From positions 2,403,501-2,467,500 of the forward strand of contig NC_016459.1 of assembly GCF_000226115.1 (NCBI RefSeq): a stretch of DNA of 64,000 nt, read 5' to 3'. A program made the translations under genes and the position numbers. This document shows, piece by piece, positions 1 to 12,800 of this stretch; the stretch's first letter is position 1; every line of letters begins with the position of its first letter. The stretch comes from Thermothielavioides terrestris NRRL 8126. Taxonomy: Eukaryota > Ascomycota > Sordariomycetes > Sordariales > Chaetomiaceae. The notes beneath the pieces are model-generated. The model was given only the letters and a program-made list of their open reading frames with translations, searched no databases and was not told the DNA's origin.

Positions 1-392
1 ATTTGGTCCCTTTATCTTATAGTAAGCTTTGGATCTCTAAATTCTTATATTATCAATATTTGGTTTTATTTTATATTTCATCTCAAAAGGAGTTTTATAT
101 TTGAGACTTGAATGGGGAGTTTTATTATAGATATCGGTAGCAGCTAACAGAGCTTCTCCCCAAAGGTATTTCGGAGCTCTCGAATCTATTAACATTGCCC
201 TCACTCTTATAAGCAATGTTTGGTTTATACGCTCTAGAAAGCCGTTTAGCTCTTTGGTATCAGCTAGTGAACGTTGATGTATTATACTCTCTCTAAGAAG
301 GAAGTCTTCAAATATCTTAGATATATATTCACCACCGTTATCACTTTGGAAAATGCGTATCCTTTTATTATCTTTATTATTTTCTAACCTTA
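1..392 (-). mobile_element. Copia A, distal integrase part (interrupted element)
   Basis: Read on the minus strand this segment encodes the second half of a Ty1/copia integrase core: a stretch like IFQSDNGGEY, then the rest of the DDE domain with LIDSRAPKYLWGEA and IYNKTPHSSLKYKTP-type motifs. It is in frame with the integrase half at 15304-15822 once the inserted element at 393-15303 is removed; the joined frame reads FKAR-LENNKDNKRIRI across the break. RT and RNase H of this copy would lie left of position 1, so the element is truncated by the window edge. The sequence is AT-rich and degenerate. Confidence 0.88.
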
Positions 393-574
393 TAAGGAGA
401 GCAGCGAAGTAGGGCTATATAGGATATAGAGACATGTGTATTAAGAGAGGTGCTCTTCTTATATAGGGTAGGAGAAGCACTGAGGTCTATATATATATAT
501 GGGCAGAGCTGATATATGCCCCCTAAGCGGAGGGAGCCTAGCAGATGGAGTCACGTGTGCACTAGTACGCGACA
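393..574 (-). repeat. Copia B 3' LTR (182 bp)
   Basis: This is a direct repeat of 15122-15303 with the same length and no indels; I count about 17 differences, all transitions. On the minus strand it runs TGTCGCGT... and should end CCTCA; here that end appears as CCTTA, a RIP-like change. It contains a TATA-like CCCTATATAAG. Confidence 0.9.
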
Positions 575-797
575 TACCCCCTAGACAGACTCGTAAGAGG
601 CTGTCTATAGAACACGTATGCTAGGCACTGACTTTGGAGCTTATATCGCTAGGCGTATTGAACTGTAGCCTCTAGTATTGACCTAGTCATCGCGTACAAT
701 CGTAGCTAATATGCAAATGTTGCTACGCTATTGTTAGGCATCGTGGCTGCTAGCGTTACTAAGCTATATATCGCATTGAATATAGTTGTATTTAGGA

Positions 798-860
798 GTG
801 CCATTGTTGACATTTAGAGGCGCTATTGTTGATATTTAGGGGCGCTATTATTGACATTGT
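798..860. repeat. Short tandem repeat, about 22-bp unit, three copies
   Basis: Three successive copies of a unit like GGCGCTATTGTTGATATTTA lie at 798-818, 819-840 and 841-860, differing mainly by transitions. They sit in the non-coding 3' region of copia B, beside a tract rich in CTATTGT words (575-1200) in which I see no gene. Confidence 0.6.
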
Positions 861-1205
861 TGTATATACTATTGATCGCATTGTATATATTCGCTAAATC
901 TATTATACGTTCTATTCTTATCCCCTATTTAGATATACTATTAACGTATATCTTGAATCGCGTCGCCTCAATTATAGGTGTAGGTTGTACAATTGAGCGT
1001 TACGATTATTTAGGTATATGCCATTGTAGCTATTGTTGCCTAACATTTTGAATGTACATCTACCATTGTCGCCTATTGTTATATTCGCTCTATATAGACA
1101 ATACTGTATTGCTATAAGCTAGCCGATAGCTATACTCCTAGAAGTATTTAAATATAGTGAGTATACCTTAAACTATCTCCTAAACTCTTCCTTTATAGAC
1201 TGTAA

Positions 1206-2105
1206 GCAATAGCAGTAGTATTAGTAACAACAACAATATTAATAACAATAACAACTATACTATCTACTACCTATTTCGCTGCTTTTAAGAAGGCCTATAC
1301 TACTAAGGCAGTTAAGAACAAGCCTCCCCTACTCCTAGCTACTCTTACTAAGGCTAACGTTGGTGCTAGTAAGAAGTGAGTATACTATAGCTTTCCTCCC
1401 TAGTGTAGTATATATATCCGTGTCTCTAACATTTGTAGTAGGACCCTCGCTATACCGAAGACCCCCTCTAAGTATACGACGCTCCCCTCCTCCTCTTCCT
1501 CCTTTTTAGAGGAAGAGGAGGAGGAGAGCGCCTTTAGAGAGGTACTTTGCCTCGGCTACCTCAAGTCCGCTATATATAGTAAAAGCGATAGAGAGTGCTA
1601 GGATGTTCTTAGTAAAGTGGTTCGGTGTACATGCTATACGTACGACAAAAAGTGCTACCCTATATAAGTATACTAGTATAGTCTATAGGTGTACTATACT
1701 AATAGAGTAGTTCTAACAATATTCTCTATATTGCTAAGTAGTTCTTAGCTATAATATAGGGGCGCTAGGCGCCTAAGCTAAACCTTGTAGGTAACAAATG
1801 AAATAACAAAGGAAAAGTGTTCTTCTAACTATATATAGTAGGACTAGAAGAACCTACGTACTACTCTATATACTCTCCTTACCCTAGAGGGTAAGGATGC
1901 TAATATCGACGATAACGATAACGATAACAACGACGACGAAGAGTATATGCCTATACTCGCTAAGGGCAAGGGCAAGGGCAAGGCAAAGGTGGCTACGTCT
2001 ACTAAGAAGTCTAAGAAGGCTAAGAAGGCTAAGAAGGAAGAGAGCGAGGAGGAGGACGAGGATAAGGATAAGGATAAGGAGGACGCCTACCCTAGCATTG
2101 ACTAG
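1206..2105 (+). pseudogene. Degenerate accessory reading frame on the strand opposite to copia B pol
   Basis: One plus-strand frame (codons starting at positions divisible by 3) gives a coherent protein about 300 codons long, broken only by stops of RIP type. It has a Lys-rich N-terminal part (FAAFKKAYTTKAVKNK), a Ser/Glu low-complexity stretch, a Cys segment (CxC...KKC near 1623-1660), then a highly charged C-terminus with KGKGKGKAK, KKSKKAKKAKKEE and acidic EEEDEDKDKDKED. The stop is at 2103-2105. It lies between RNase H and the 3' LTR of copia B, antisense to pol. Function is unknown; the Cys segment and charged tail suggest a nucleic-acid-binding protein. It could be a captured host gene or an element-encoded antisense ORF. 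Confidence 0.5.
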
Positions 2106-2329
2106 GAGGCGCTAATATATAGTGTAGCTATAGCGGTATTTACTACACTTACCTCTAAGAAGAAGAAAGGTAGTAAGTAGTCTTATATTTTTATTTATTG
2201 TTTTATAGGTGTAGGTACCCTTTAGTTTGTTTTACATTAGTGTATACTCTTATTTTTAGTTTATTTTTATTTATACCTTGCGTTCCTATCCCCTTGATTA
2301 TCTCCCTAAACTATATAATATATATCCTA

Positions 2330-2568
2330 TAGGTTGAGGAGCTCCCTAAAGTGTTTAAACTTCTAGTAAAACAACACCTTCGTTAGCCTATCTATAGATA
2401 TCTCTATAGTCAGTAAGTATATAACCTCGAAAGACCCCTTTATATATTCCTAATATAGCTATATATTATAGATATCAATATAATAGAGTTGAGTACTAAT
2501 ACGTTCGTTCTCGCCTACTATAAAGCGAATAGTCTATATATTGTTATAGAATATAGTCTAAGGTATAT
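2330..2568 (-). pseudogene. Copia B RNase H, distal part
   Basis: The minus-strand translation continues the RNase H broken at 9862: I-P-*-T-I-F-Y-N-N, then TIRFIVGENERISTQL, then EYIKGSFEVIYL and ending FKHFRELLNL. These are the usual copia RNase H C-terminal motifs. Joining LELD from the right side to IP here restores one frame and fixes the target duplication of gypsy C at ATAT. Confidence 0.8.
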
Positions 2569-3065
2569 TAGATTGGGGTGATAGACTACCTAGACATAGA
2601 AGGACCTAGTTTTTCTACTTTTCTATTTGTCTTAGAGCGTTATATTCGTTGTTAGGGGGTCTAGCCCTCTGATCACATATATTTAAGTGGGCTAAGCCTA
2701 TCTTCTTTATTATTAAGTAAGACATCAAGCAGTTGTCAATATACGTTCGTTGACACTACGTTGGTAGTCCTCCTTCTTCTAGGAAGGCTATTGAGCCTCT
2801 CCTTTCGTTGTTCTACCTCTGTCTAGACGGTAAGTATTCGAGCTATTGAGCTCTAACTATATTCTTATTGTCTTTTGTCTTTCTACTATATCCTACTAGA
2901 CGTATCTAAGCTATATATCTTCCTTTTAGGAGACATCCTTCCTACTATTCGATACGTACTATCTTCATTCGTCTAGAGGTACACTGTATTCCTTTAGGAG
3001 CTATCTTATACGCCTGATCCTAGGTGTAGTAGGGTAGGTTAGTATAGAGGTTTTACACTATTTTA
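2569..3065 (+). repeat. Gypsy C 5' LTR (497 bp)
   Basis: This is a direct repeat of 9365-9861 of equal length. The terminal dinucleotides appear as TA...TA; the other copy ends in CA, consistent with an original TG...CA altered by RIP. Confidence 0.85.
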
Positions 3066-4189
3066 AATAGGGGCTTAATCAGGGAGGAGCTTAGCTCTAT
3101 ATCCAAATAGGATAGTATAGACTATAAAGTCTTCTAAGATTATAGAACTATATAATACTATATTGATAGCTATACGACGACGATATAGCCGACCTATTGA
3201 GGCTCCGGTATACCGATACTAGTATCTCTAGGAGACGTAGAAACCTATTGAGGCATATACGTTCTAGGGGTCTATTGAGACCTTGTCTTAGAAGACCTTC
3301 CTTTGCCTAGACGGTATAGGGCATCGAAAAGATATCCTATTATCCTCAACACTTCAAAGACCTATTGAGGCTTCGTTATTATCAATATAGTAGTTGTAAA
3401 ACGTTAATCTAATTGAAAGACGATAGTTCTATCCTCCTAAGTAGAGATAGAAATAGAATTTTCATTAATTATCATTTTCTTCTCTAGTCTAGCTAAACTA
3501 GTTATAAAAGTAGTTAAATATAGTAGCTACTTATAAGTTTCTAAGCTTAAGACTATACCTTTACGACATTTAGCTCCTTTTAATAGTATATCTAGCATTG
3601 TTTTATATTAGATATAAAGTCTTAGTATAGACTTTTACTTTTCTTCTTAAGAGCTATACTCTTACCGCTATTACGCTAGTTAGGTCTAGTATATTAGTTG
3701 CTAAGGGTATCTAGATAATCTATAAGGAACCTATAGTTATTCTTTAGAGCATTTAGACTATATATTCTAAAGGAACCTAGCTTTTTAAAAGGTTTTCTTC
3801 CTCTAGATAGACGTTAAAGGAGTTGATATTCCTATAGAAGTATATATATTAGTCTTTTTATAGTCTATCGATATAGTCGTTGCCTTTCTTAAAGACGATA
3901 GCCAAGTGTCTAATAACTAGACTTTAGCGATATATATATACATTGTCTATAGAAGCTCTAGGAATTCCGTCGACCTCTATAATATTATTAATCTTGATAC
4001 CAACCTCTAAGAGAGAGTCTAAGGACGTATCTATCTTATAGCCTTTCTAAGGTATACTAAGCGAAGAAGACCTAGCTAAAGTAGTATAGACACCCCTTCC
4101 GTCTTCGTTAGATACCTCTACTCCGCCTATCTATATAGAGATATCTATAGTAATATCTTCTAGTCTCTTCGAAGCCGAAGCTCTAAAGA

Positions 4190-5330
4190 AGATAACTAAG
4201 TACGTTCTTACTACTATGCTTAGCACGACCTTTCTAACTTTAGCGAAGGCTAGCCTTTAAGGCTACTTCTCTAGTTAGAATGCTATACGTTGGATTAAAA
4301 TCTTCGAAGAGATATATAAGGCTTATTAGGTTATTAATAACAAGACTTATATATATCTATTTAAGCTTTAGTATAATACTATAATCTAGCCTATTATTTG
4401 TCATTAAGAGAAAAAGGACCGAGAGACCTAGGTAGCTTTTAAAGCTAAGTTCTTAAAGCGCTAGAAGAGCGACGATCCTAAGTAGTATAGAGACAGAGGT
4501 TACTTTTATAATCTAATCAAAGGGAGATACTAGCTAGTTGGCAAAGTTATCTACAACTATTTCAAGTTGATCGACTATATATATATTGTCGCCCCTACTA
4601 AAGTTTATAAGAAGCTATAGTATATAATCGTTCTAACTATATAGTATATATTTAATTAGCGGATCTAGGTAGCTCTTAAGGACTATTAGTATACTCTAAA
4701 GAAGGACGATAAAGACTCTATCTATACTACGAAGTAGGTAGACTTCCTTAAATTCGTTTAGGATGCTCTTTAGAAGGGTCTCAATATAGGAGATCTCTTT
4801 CTTAAGACCTATAAGTATAAGATCGATCTATAGAAGTACTATTCGCCTCTAGCTATACCTACTATTAAGACGACCCTTGAGCTATAGGAGTAGGAAGAGG
4901 AGAAGCCGAAGAAAGCTCTTATATCTACGCCTAATAATATCGACGATCTAGCTAATTAGCTTTAGCGTCTATATATCTAGAAGTAGAAGATCGTTAAGCA
5001 GTTTAAATAGAAGATCGAGGCCCTCCGTTTATATAGAATCGATTCTACTTTTAACGAGATCGAAGTTCTTTAAATGTATTTCTAGTAGCGGAGCTGTTTA
5101 TAGGAGAGATATATTGGCTTTATCACTAGCTTATATATTGATAGTCGTCCTTCTAACTATAGTAGACCTATAAGCTCTAGCTATTGCTACTATTGTAGTG
5201 ACTTTGACTATATAGTCCTCGAGTATATAGAAGCTATAAAAGCTATAGCTATAGGTCTAATATATTGTAAAGGTATAGACTACTACCTTAGCAATAGGAG
5301 TAAGAAGGGCTATATACTAGCTAAGACGAT
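4190..5330 (+). pseudogene. Gypsy C gag remnant with zinc knuckle
   Basis: The plus-strand translation shows a capsid-like region (WIKIFEEIYKAYQVIN, then FKAKFLKR), a charged coiled segment (IVKQFK, EALRLYRIDSTFNEIEVL) and a CCHC-type knuckle seen as YCYYCSDFDYIVLEY near 5170-5220, where Cys and His positions are partly lost. Stops are mostly TAG at expected Trp/Gln codons. 3066-4190 is the leader, with repeated CCTATTGAGGC words at about 3196-3375 and no gene visible. Confidence 0.65.
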
Positions 5331-6479
5331 CACCTTTATAAAGATAGATGTTAATAGTGTATAAGAGGTTAGCAAGATCGGCTAGCTTGTCCTTATATAT
5401 ATAGCCTATTGCCTATAGTATAATAGCTACCCTATATACTAGGTATACTATCGTAAATATAAGCGCCTAAATAGTCGTTTATTCAAGCTAGATATATCCT
5501 TAGTACTGAATAAGCACTATCTTTAGTAGCCTAAACTATATTAGAAGCTTATAACCGTCTAGACAACGATCAATCGTCTTATATACAAAGAGGAGCCTAA
5601 GCTTATCTCCGCCTTCTATTATATAGCGTTTAATCAATTGTCGTTTTATATAGTTCTATTAAAGGAAAGTTGTATTTTAACTTAGAAGGTTGTCCTATAG
5701 CCTACGCTAAAGGCTAACGAATTCTACTAACTGCCTCTTCCTCTTTCTAACTAGACTAAGGGGGAAGCTAAGGAGAAAGCGGAGACTATACTTTAAGGTA
5801 TATCGTCTACTAAACGTCGGTTCGCTAAAGACGAAAGGGAAGATAACTTCTAGATAGGTAGTACTCCTATACCTCTAGTGGAGCCTCCTTATATAACTAT
5901 CCTTAAGAACCTAGCTATAGCAAATTATACAAAGAAAGAGGAGCTATAGTCTAAGCTGCCTATACCGAAGGTTACTACATTGCTTTCGTATATAAAGGAT
6001 ATAATCTATATTGCGATAAAGGCGAAGATCGGTCTAACCCTTAATAACTTAGTCTATATTTCGCCTAAGTATAAGGACGCTCTAATCGTATATTTATAAG
6101 GCATTTCTACCAACGTCGAAGTTATTGACTATAAGAGGTCTAGTGTTCCTAAGCTTAATAGACCGACTATTGTACTAAAAGATATAGGAGTCTATATATA
6201 AGCTCTATATACCAATATAAATATATTTAACGACTTTTCCTCTAGTTAGACTAAGATAGTTCTAACAATCTTTAGAGTTATTAAAGACAGTGTATAGGGT
6301 ATCTATATAGGAAGCCTCTAAGAGCGTTAGATTTATAAAGGTCTACCTAGAGACGTTGACGATTGTATCTATACCCTACTCTAGAAGTTTATCTCGACGC
6401 TTTTAGTCTTATAGTATATAGAACTTAGTATAATAATAAGAATATAGTCTTTTCCTACTCTATATATCTAGTTCGAGAA

Positions 6480-8950
6480 GGGCTATTATAATAAGCACCT
6501 TACTCTAATCGACTTTAGTTCAAAGTACAACTATATATTAATAAATGTTATTAAAAAGTATATAATGCTATACTAGCCTACCAAGGTCATCTCAAAGGGT
6601 TTTTATAGCTTAGTACCGTTTATTAGGGAGACTTAGATCACTCTATACCTAGGAGGAGTTGATATCAACCTTTACTTCTTTGTAACTAAGGACACTACTA
6701 ATAGCTATAAAGTAATCCTCAATATACCGTTTATTAAGGATATCGCCCTAACCTTTGATTACTATAATAGCAACCTAATTATTATTAATCTAATTATAGA
6801 AAGGAAGATAGTCTAGACGTATATCGTCTCTAAGAAGATTACTTAGTAGAATCACCTACTATCTCTAATATAATTGTCCACTTAGGAGCAATTTTAGGGA
6901 TTAACGAAGAGTCCTAAAAGAATCTTTAACTAGATAGAGATAGAGGAGAGCGAGATTGCCCTTAGTTTCCTCAACGATCGTATAGGTAAAGTAGTTTTTT
7001 ATTTCGTTTTATAGAAGTTCTATATATTATTCTTTAGTACTCTTTTTTATATTGTACGTTCTTATTCGTTGTCTTCTCCATCTAGACAGAAGAAGAAAGA
7101 TAAGATTAAATTGTTGCCCTATTTAAAAGGGAAGAGGAGGACCTCGATTAGAAACCCCTTTTCCAATAGAAGGCTAAGGTAGGCGTTCTACTATAAGTTT
7201 AGAGAGGCCCTAAGGACGTTTATACTCTAGAAGAATGTTGTAAATAAGGTTTAGCCTATTGACTTAGTACCGTCGAATAGCTCTATACTAGAGAGAGACC
7301 TATTATAGTAAGAAAAGTGGCTTACAAAGGCTAAAGCTAAGATATAGTTTAAAAAGGACTAGGAAGACCTTGTAGTCCCTTATTTCTTAGATCTTAAGCT
7401 AGGCTCAAGACTTATTAAAGAGTACTTTTAAGAAATGCTTACTACTATAGACGGTTTTTTCACTAAGCTAGAGAGAGAGATATTTACTAAGATCTTATAG
7501 AACTAGGAGGCTATACTTATATAGGATTTTACTAAGTATAGGCGTATCTATAAAGACGTTGTTTCGCCCTAGTATATTAGGACTATTCTATATAAGGCCT
7601 AGCAAAGTAAGTCGATCCTAATCCTAAAACCACTAATATAGAAGGTCGTTGATCTACTTAGAGAGAGGTAGATATAAAGAATCATCGAGCACAGCTATAT
7701 AAGCTACTACAATAACTAGTTCCTAGTTTTAAAAAAGGACAATAGTTTATAGCTTATCAATAATATTTAAAAGGCTAATGCTATAACGATTTATAATACT
7801 TTCGTTCCGCTTATTATAGAGGAATTTAATAAAGACTTCGGAGGCTATAGACTAATATCTCTCTTAGATCTCTTCTTTAGATACGACTAGGTCAACCTCT
7901 ATAAGCGTAGCTAGGATTTAACGACTTTTACAACGTTAATCGGGCTCTTCTATATATATATATTGCCGATAGGAAGTATAAATTCCATTGCCTAGTTCCA
8001 ACAAGCTATAACAACGATCTTCGGTGACTTTATCCCTAATGTCTATCGTATCTATCTAGATGATATCGCTATAAAAGGTCTCTAATCTAATTATACTAGC
8101 TATCTAAATAAAGGGGGACGTTGAGAATTTATTATTAAGCATCTTAAGAACATCGATATAGTATTGCTAAACGTAGAGCTAGTAAATACGACTATCGCCA
8201 TTAAGAAATCGAAGTAGATACAATTAAAAGTAATCCTACTTAGTTATCTCTATATACTAGAGGGGCGCCTTTCTAAGGAAGCAAAGGTAATCAAGATAAG
8301 GGAATAGAAGACCTATTCTAACGTTAAGGAGGTATATACCTTCGTCGGAATAGTCAGATACTACTAGATTTAGATTAAAGGTTTTACAATTATCGCAATT
8401 CCTCTATATACCCTAATAAAGAAAGATACTAAGTAGACCTAGGGGCCCTCTAAATAGAAGGCGATAGACAAGCTAAAGGAGAAAATCATCATCGCTCTAG
8501 TTTTAACGACATTTATCTATAGTAATCCTCAGTTCGGTATAATCTTTTTAGTCTACAACGCTAATATCCTTGGATAGGGCAGGGTACTCAAGTAGGTTGG
8601 CCCTAATAGTAAAAGATACCTATACTAGTTCGAGAGCGATATCTAGTTAGAGGCAAAGAAGCGGTACAATGCTATAAAAAGGGAGTTAAAGGGGCTGCTC
8701 TTCCTTCTAAAGCGTTTTCGTCGCTACCTCTTTGATATACGTTTCATCGTAGAGACCAATGCTCTAGTTCTAGTCTATTAGCTCAATAGTACCACGAGCG
8801 ATGTCCTAGGTACTCTAATAATACACTAGATTGCTTAGATCCGCTTATTTAACTTCGAAGTTAAGTATAGGCAGCTTTTAAAAAGATAGTACTCGATCTC
8901 TACCTCTAGGAAGAGGAGACACTTGTCTATACGCTTATAAGGAGGCTAGA
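6480..8950 (+). pseudogene. Gypsy C protease, reverse transcriptase and RNase H remnant
   Basis: A retropepsin-like segment (GVDINLYFFVTKDTTNSYKV, then IPFIKDIAL) lies at about 6655-6760. The RT at about 7640-8350 shows FGGYRLISLLDLFFRYDQVN, TTFTTLIGLF, NSIAQFQQAI and YRIYLDDI, the fungal gypsy LDD box. RT/RNase H continues with FVGIVRYY near 8342 and VETNALVLVY and VLGTLIIH near 8750-8830. No HHCC or DDE integrase follows before the LTR. Region 5330-6480 is degenerate and I cannot assign it. Confidence 0.75.
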
Positions 8951-9364
8951 CTACCTTAAGATGCCTTATATACTAGTGTAGAAGCATCTTTAGGCGTATA
9001 GATCACCTATATTATCTAGCTAGACGTCACCTTTAGTGTAGTACTATAGTAAACGCCTTTGTAAAGAGCTTACGAAGCCTAGACGTCTACTTCGTCTACT
9101 ACTATACAACTTGTACGACTATACCTTCGTTTATAAGTATAAGTATCTAGTATAGTAGTAGGGCTAGGATATATATATCAAGGAGGTAGAGGAGTATAAA
9201 AGACGATGAAATTAGCTACTATAGCCAATTGGACCTTTGTAAGCTGAGCGAGCTATACATAGAGAGCAGCTTAAGGAGTAGCGATAATAAGAAGTGCCTA
9301 CTAAAAGAGCTTTTAAGGTACGAGCTTACCTATAGGAGCGTATAGCAAGCTCGAAAAGGAAGTG

Positions 9365-9861
9365 TAGATTAGGGTAATAGACTACCTAGATATAGAGGGA
9401 CCTAGTTTTTCTACTTTTCTATTTGTCTTAGAGCATTGTATTCGTTGTTAGAGAGTCTAGCCCTTTAATCATATATATTTAAGTAGGCTAAGCCTATCTT
9501 CTTTATTATTAAGCAAGACATTAAATAGTTGTTAATATACGTTCATTGATACTACGTTGGTGGTCCTTCTTCTTCTAGGAAGGCTATTAAGCCTCTCCTT
9601 TCGTTGTTCTACCTCTGTCTAGATAGTAGGCATTCGAGCTATTGAGCTCTGACCGTATTCTTATTGTCTTTTGTCTTTCTGCTATATCCCACTAGACGTA
9701 TCTGAGCTACGTGTCTTCCTCTTAGGAGACATCCTTCCTACCACTCGATACGCACTATCTTTATCCGTCCAGAGGTACACTGCATTCCTTTAGGAGTTAT
9801 CTCGCGCGCCTGATCCTGGGTGTGGTGGGGTAGGTTGGTGTAGAGGTTTTGCACCATTTCA
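9365..9861 (+). repeat. Gypsy C 3' LTR (497 bp)
   Basis: This is the partner of 2569-3065 and ends CCATTTCA at 9861, directly before the interrupted copia B RNase H codons. It retains more C residues than the 5' LTR, so the two copies were hit unequally by RIP. Confidence 0.85.
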
Positions 9862-12800
9862 ATATCTAGTTCAAGTTGTAAGTCGCTAAGGAAACACTTG
9901 AACGCCATTGTCTCTCGCACTACGGTAGATAGAGCAAGGAGCTCCGCCTCTATAGACAAGGTCGTAACTATATCCTAGCGTACTACCTTCTAATGAATGA
10001 GCCTACTAAATAGAGAGATAAGATAGCTCTGCGAAGACCTATATATATTAAAGTTATCTGTATATAATACGTCCTTTATAATAAGTAGGATCTATATAGG
10101 AGTAGTATCCTACGGTATACCTCTAAACTAAATAGCGAAGAAGCGTATACTAAAGAGGTAGGAGATTATATACTTTGTAGCGTCAATGTATATTCCTAAG
10201 GGGTTCGTTAGGAAGTGTAAGAGCAACGAAGCTAGGAACGCGACCTCTGTATATAGTACGACTATAGTATAGAGTAGCGATTCGACAAGCTCCTAAAACA
10301 GCTTGATCTATATATAAGTAGCTATACTAGTGAACTTACGAAGCTCTACTATAGGGAGAGGGATACTTAGAAAGGTAATTTGATCTATAAGACTAAAACG
10401 TTTTATAATCTTCTTAATATACTAGTCGAGGCAGAGCTAGATTTTACGTTGTATATAGTTGTAGATCACCCTAATGCCTAGGAACCAAGCTACGTCGCCC
10501 TTTTTATATACTTCGTACCCCGTTTTCAGAGCGTCGATAATCCTCTAAGCCTATTCCATATAGTCTCTATAGTAGAAGACTAGGTAGTTATCAATGTAGA
10601 ATAGTACGAGTATATACCACTAGCGGTTAAAGAACAAATACAGTTCCTTAGGCGAAGCTATAAGGCTAAGCTTTCGTAGTATTCTAGAGAACTCTCGGTA
10701 CTAGAGCAACGGAGATTCTTATAAGCTATATAGAGCTCTCTACAATTCTATAAGAAATCTAGGCTCCTTAAACCCCTTAGGCATCTCGTAGACAATACCT
10801 TTAGGCAGGTCTATATTTAAGAACGCCTATACAACGTCGAACTGCTTGACCTTAAGATCAAACTGTATAGCGATAGCTATCATTGTATAGAACGAGCGCG
10901 CTATAAGTGTTGCTATATAGGTACTTTGCAAAGTAGTAAGCTCTTGAAGGTCCCCCTAGATATAGATTCGCGACTTATACTTCTCAAGGTTGCTATCTTG
11001 ATTGAACTTATAGATGAAAACCTACTTAAGAGGTAGCGGTCTCCCTTTAAAGCTTTTATATAGAATCTTATACTATGTCTTTCTATTGACAAGATTACAA
11101 ATCTCTTCCTTAGCCACTTTTATAAACTCGTACCCCTAAGGGTAGTTGACGAGATCTTTCTAGCGCTTAAGAAGCTTAGTAAGGTCGTCGAAATGAACTC
11201 GGAGCCTATTTAGTATTGCCCTAGGACGTATATCACGATATTAGTGGACTATCGCTATAAAAACCGTATATAATATATAGTGTTGGATATTATCGCCCTT
11301 CTATAGAGCGGTCATAGGGTCACTTAAAAATATATAGCTAAATGAATGCTATACGTACTGATCTAGTATATCAATGCCCCCCTTATAATATATAAGGGCT
11401 ACGAAGTATACTAGACTACCGCTTCTGCTTATACCGCTGCTAGGAGACTGTCTATAGATCCGTCTTAACTAACGAGTTGGTAGTCTATATATTTTATATA
11501 TATATTTACGCTTCTCCTTTGCTAGTAGGGCTATAGATATTCTAGAATTAGGCTAGGAACTATAGTTTAAAGCGTCTTCCTAGTCGTTTAGAGCCTCTAG
11601 CTAATCGCTAGGGCGGTCGACCTTATCTTCGGAGCTTAGAGTATCGACTACGGTAGCACTTGCTATTGTACTGCCCTAGCTAGTACTCTTAGCTATACCG
11701 CTAGTGACGCTACTATTAGCGTCTCTATTAACTATATTAGGGGCCTCCAATGATATAGTTCCTACTGTACTAGTATCATTGCTAGCCCTGTGATTAGTAG
11801 GGGGGCTACTCTCTCTAGACACTTCTAGGCGTTCCTAGCGTAGCTCTAGAGTTGGTTCTAGAGTATAAAGACTATTAGTAGGCTTCTTACCTAAACTCTA
11901 GCTACGATACTCAAGTACTTCTATACCCTCTAGACTAGATGATAGAGAGTAGGGAAAAGCCTATCCTTCTAGTTCCTATTCATCTATACCCTTTAGATAT
12001 CCTAGAGAGCTAGGAACTGTTATTAGGTCTTTATAGGCATCTATAACTCTGAATAGCACTGCCTTAGCGTCCTAAGGCTCTATAGGGAGTTCAATAAGTT
12101 TAATAACCTTTCTAGCGACTACTACTAATTGAGTATTAAGCTACTTCTCGCTCTCCTAATAGAATGTATATTCGTTAAAGGTTATATTGCGTATAGTAAT
12201 GACCTTCCTAAGTTTTAGTACCTAGATATAGTAAATGTTAGATGCCTTATATCTAATAAGATACTCGATATACGCTCTAGGCTTAACCTTCCTAGTATAT
12301 CTCTCAATCCCCTTTTTATACTCCTTTGTCAGTGGGTATACTCGGTAGCTATATATATAAATGCTGCCCCAATTAGGGTATAGGTTAGCAGTTAGTGTAT
12401 ATACTAGATTAGGCTAATACTAGTAGAACTAATACTTAAACTAAGAGTCGAGTACCTTGTTTAATAAGTGGTAGTTATAAATACGACTTAGGCTTATACT
12501 ATATAAGTATATAGCTATAACTGTCGACTCTAGCTATAGGTTCTAAAGGAGTCTAGCGCCTATAAGCATTATAATGCTTTTAGTAATAAGTTCTTTGCCT
12601 ATATATTCTAAACTGCTATTAGGCTCCTTAGTATCTGAAGCTATAACCTCTAAATCGATACCTTGCTCCTACGCCTAGAGCTTGTACGCTATATATCCTT
12701 TAATGCTAATAACACTAGTGTCGCCGTCCTATCTAATCTTATAGATAGATAACCTAAATTAGCGTTTTACCTAGCGTTTAAAGTATATAAGCTTATTGTA

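Larger units (their letters stand above)
2569..9861 (+). mobile_element. Gypsy C: LTR retrotransposon nested in copia B
   Basis: Two direct 497-bp LTRs (2569-3065 and 9365-9861) flank a plus-strand internal region. The target duplication is ATAT at 2565-2568 and 9862-9865 (possibly 5 bp, ATATT/ATATC). A candidate primer site TAGGGGCTTAATC starts at 3068 and would originally have been TGGGGG...; a purine tract GAAAAGGAAGTG abuts the 3' LTR. Internal order is gag with zinc knuckle, protease, RT and RNase H. No integrase signature is visible; only about 420 bp separates RNase H from the 3' LTR. It is the youngest insertion of the three but also heavily RIPed. Confidence 0.85.

Noticed and set aside
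1897..2115. Arg-rich plus-strand frame
   Set aside because: It is a shifted phase of the Lys/Glu-rich tail of the antisense accessory frame; the neighbouring phase gives the coherent protein.
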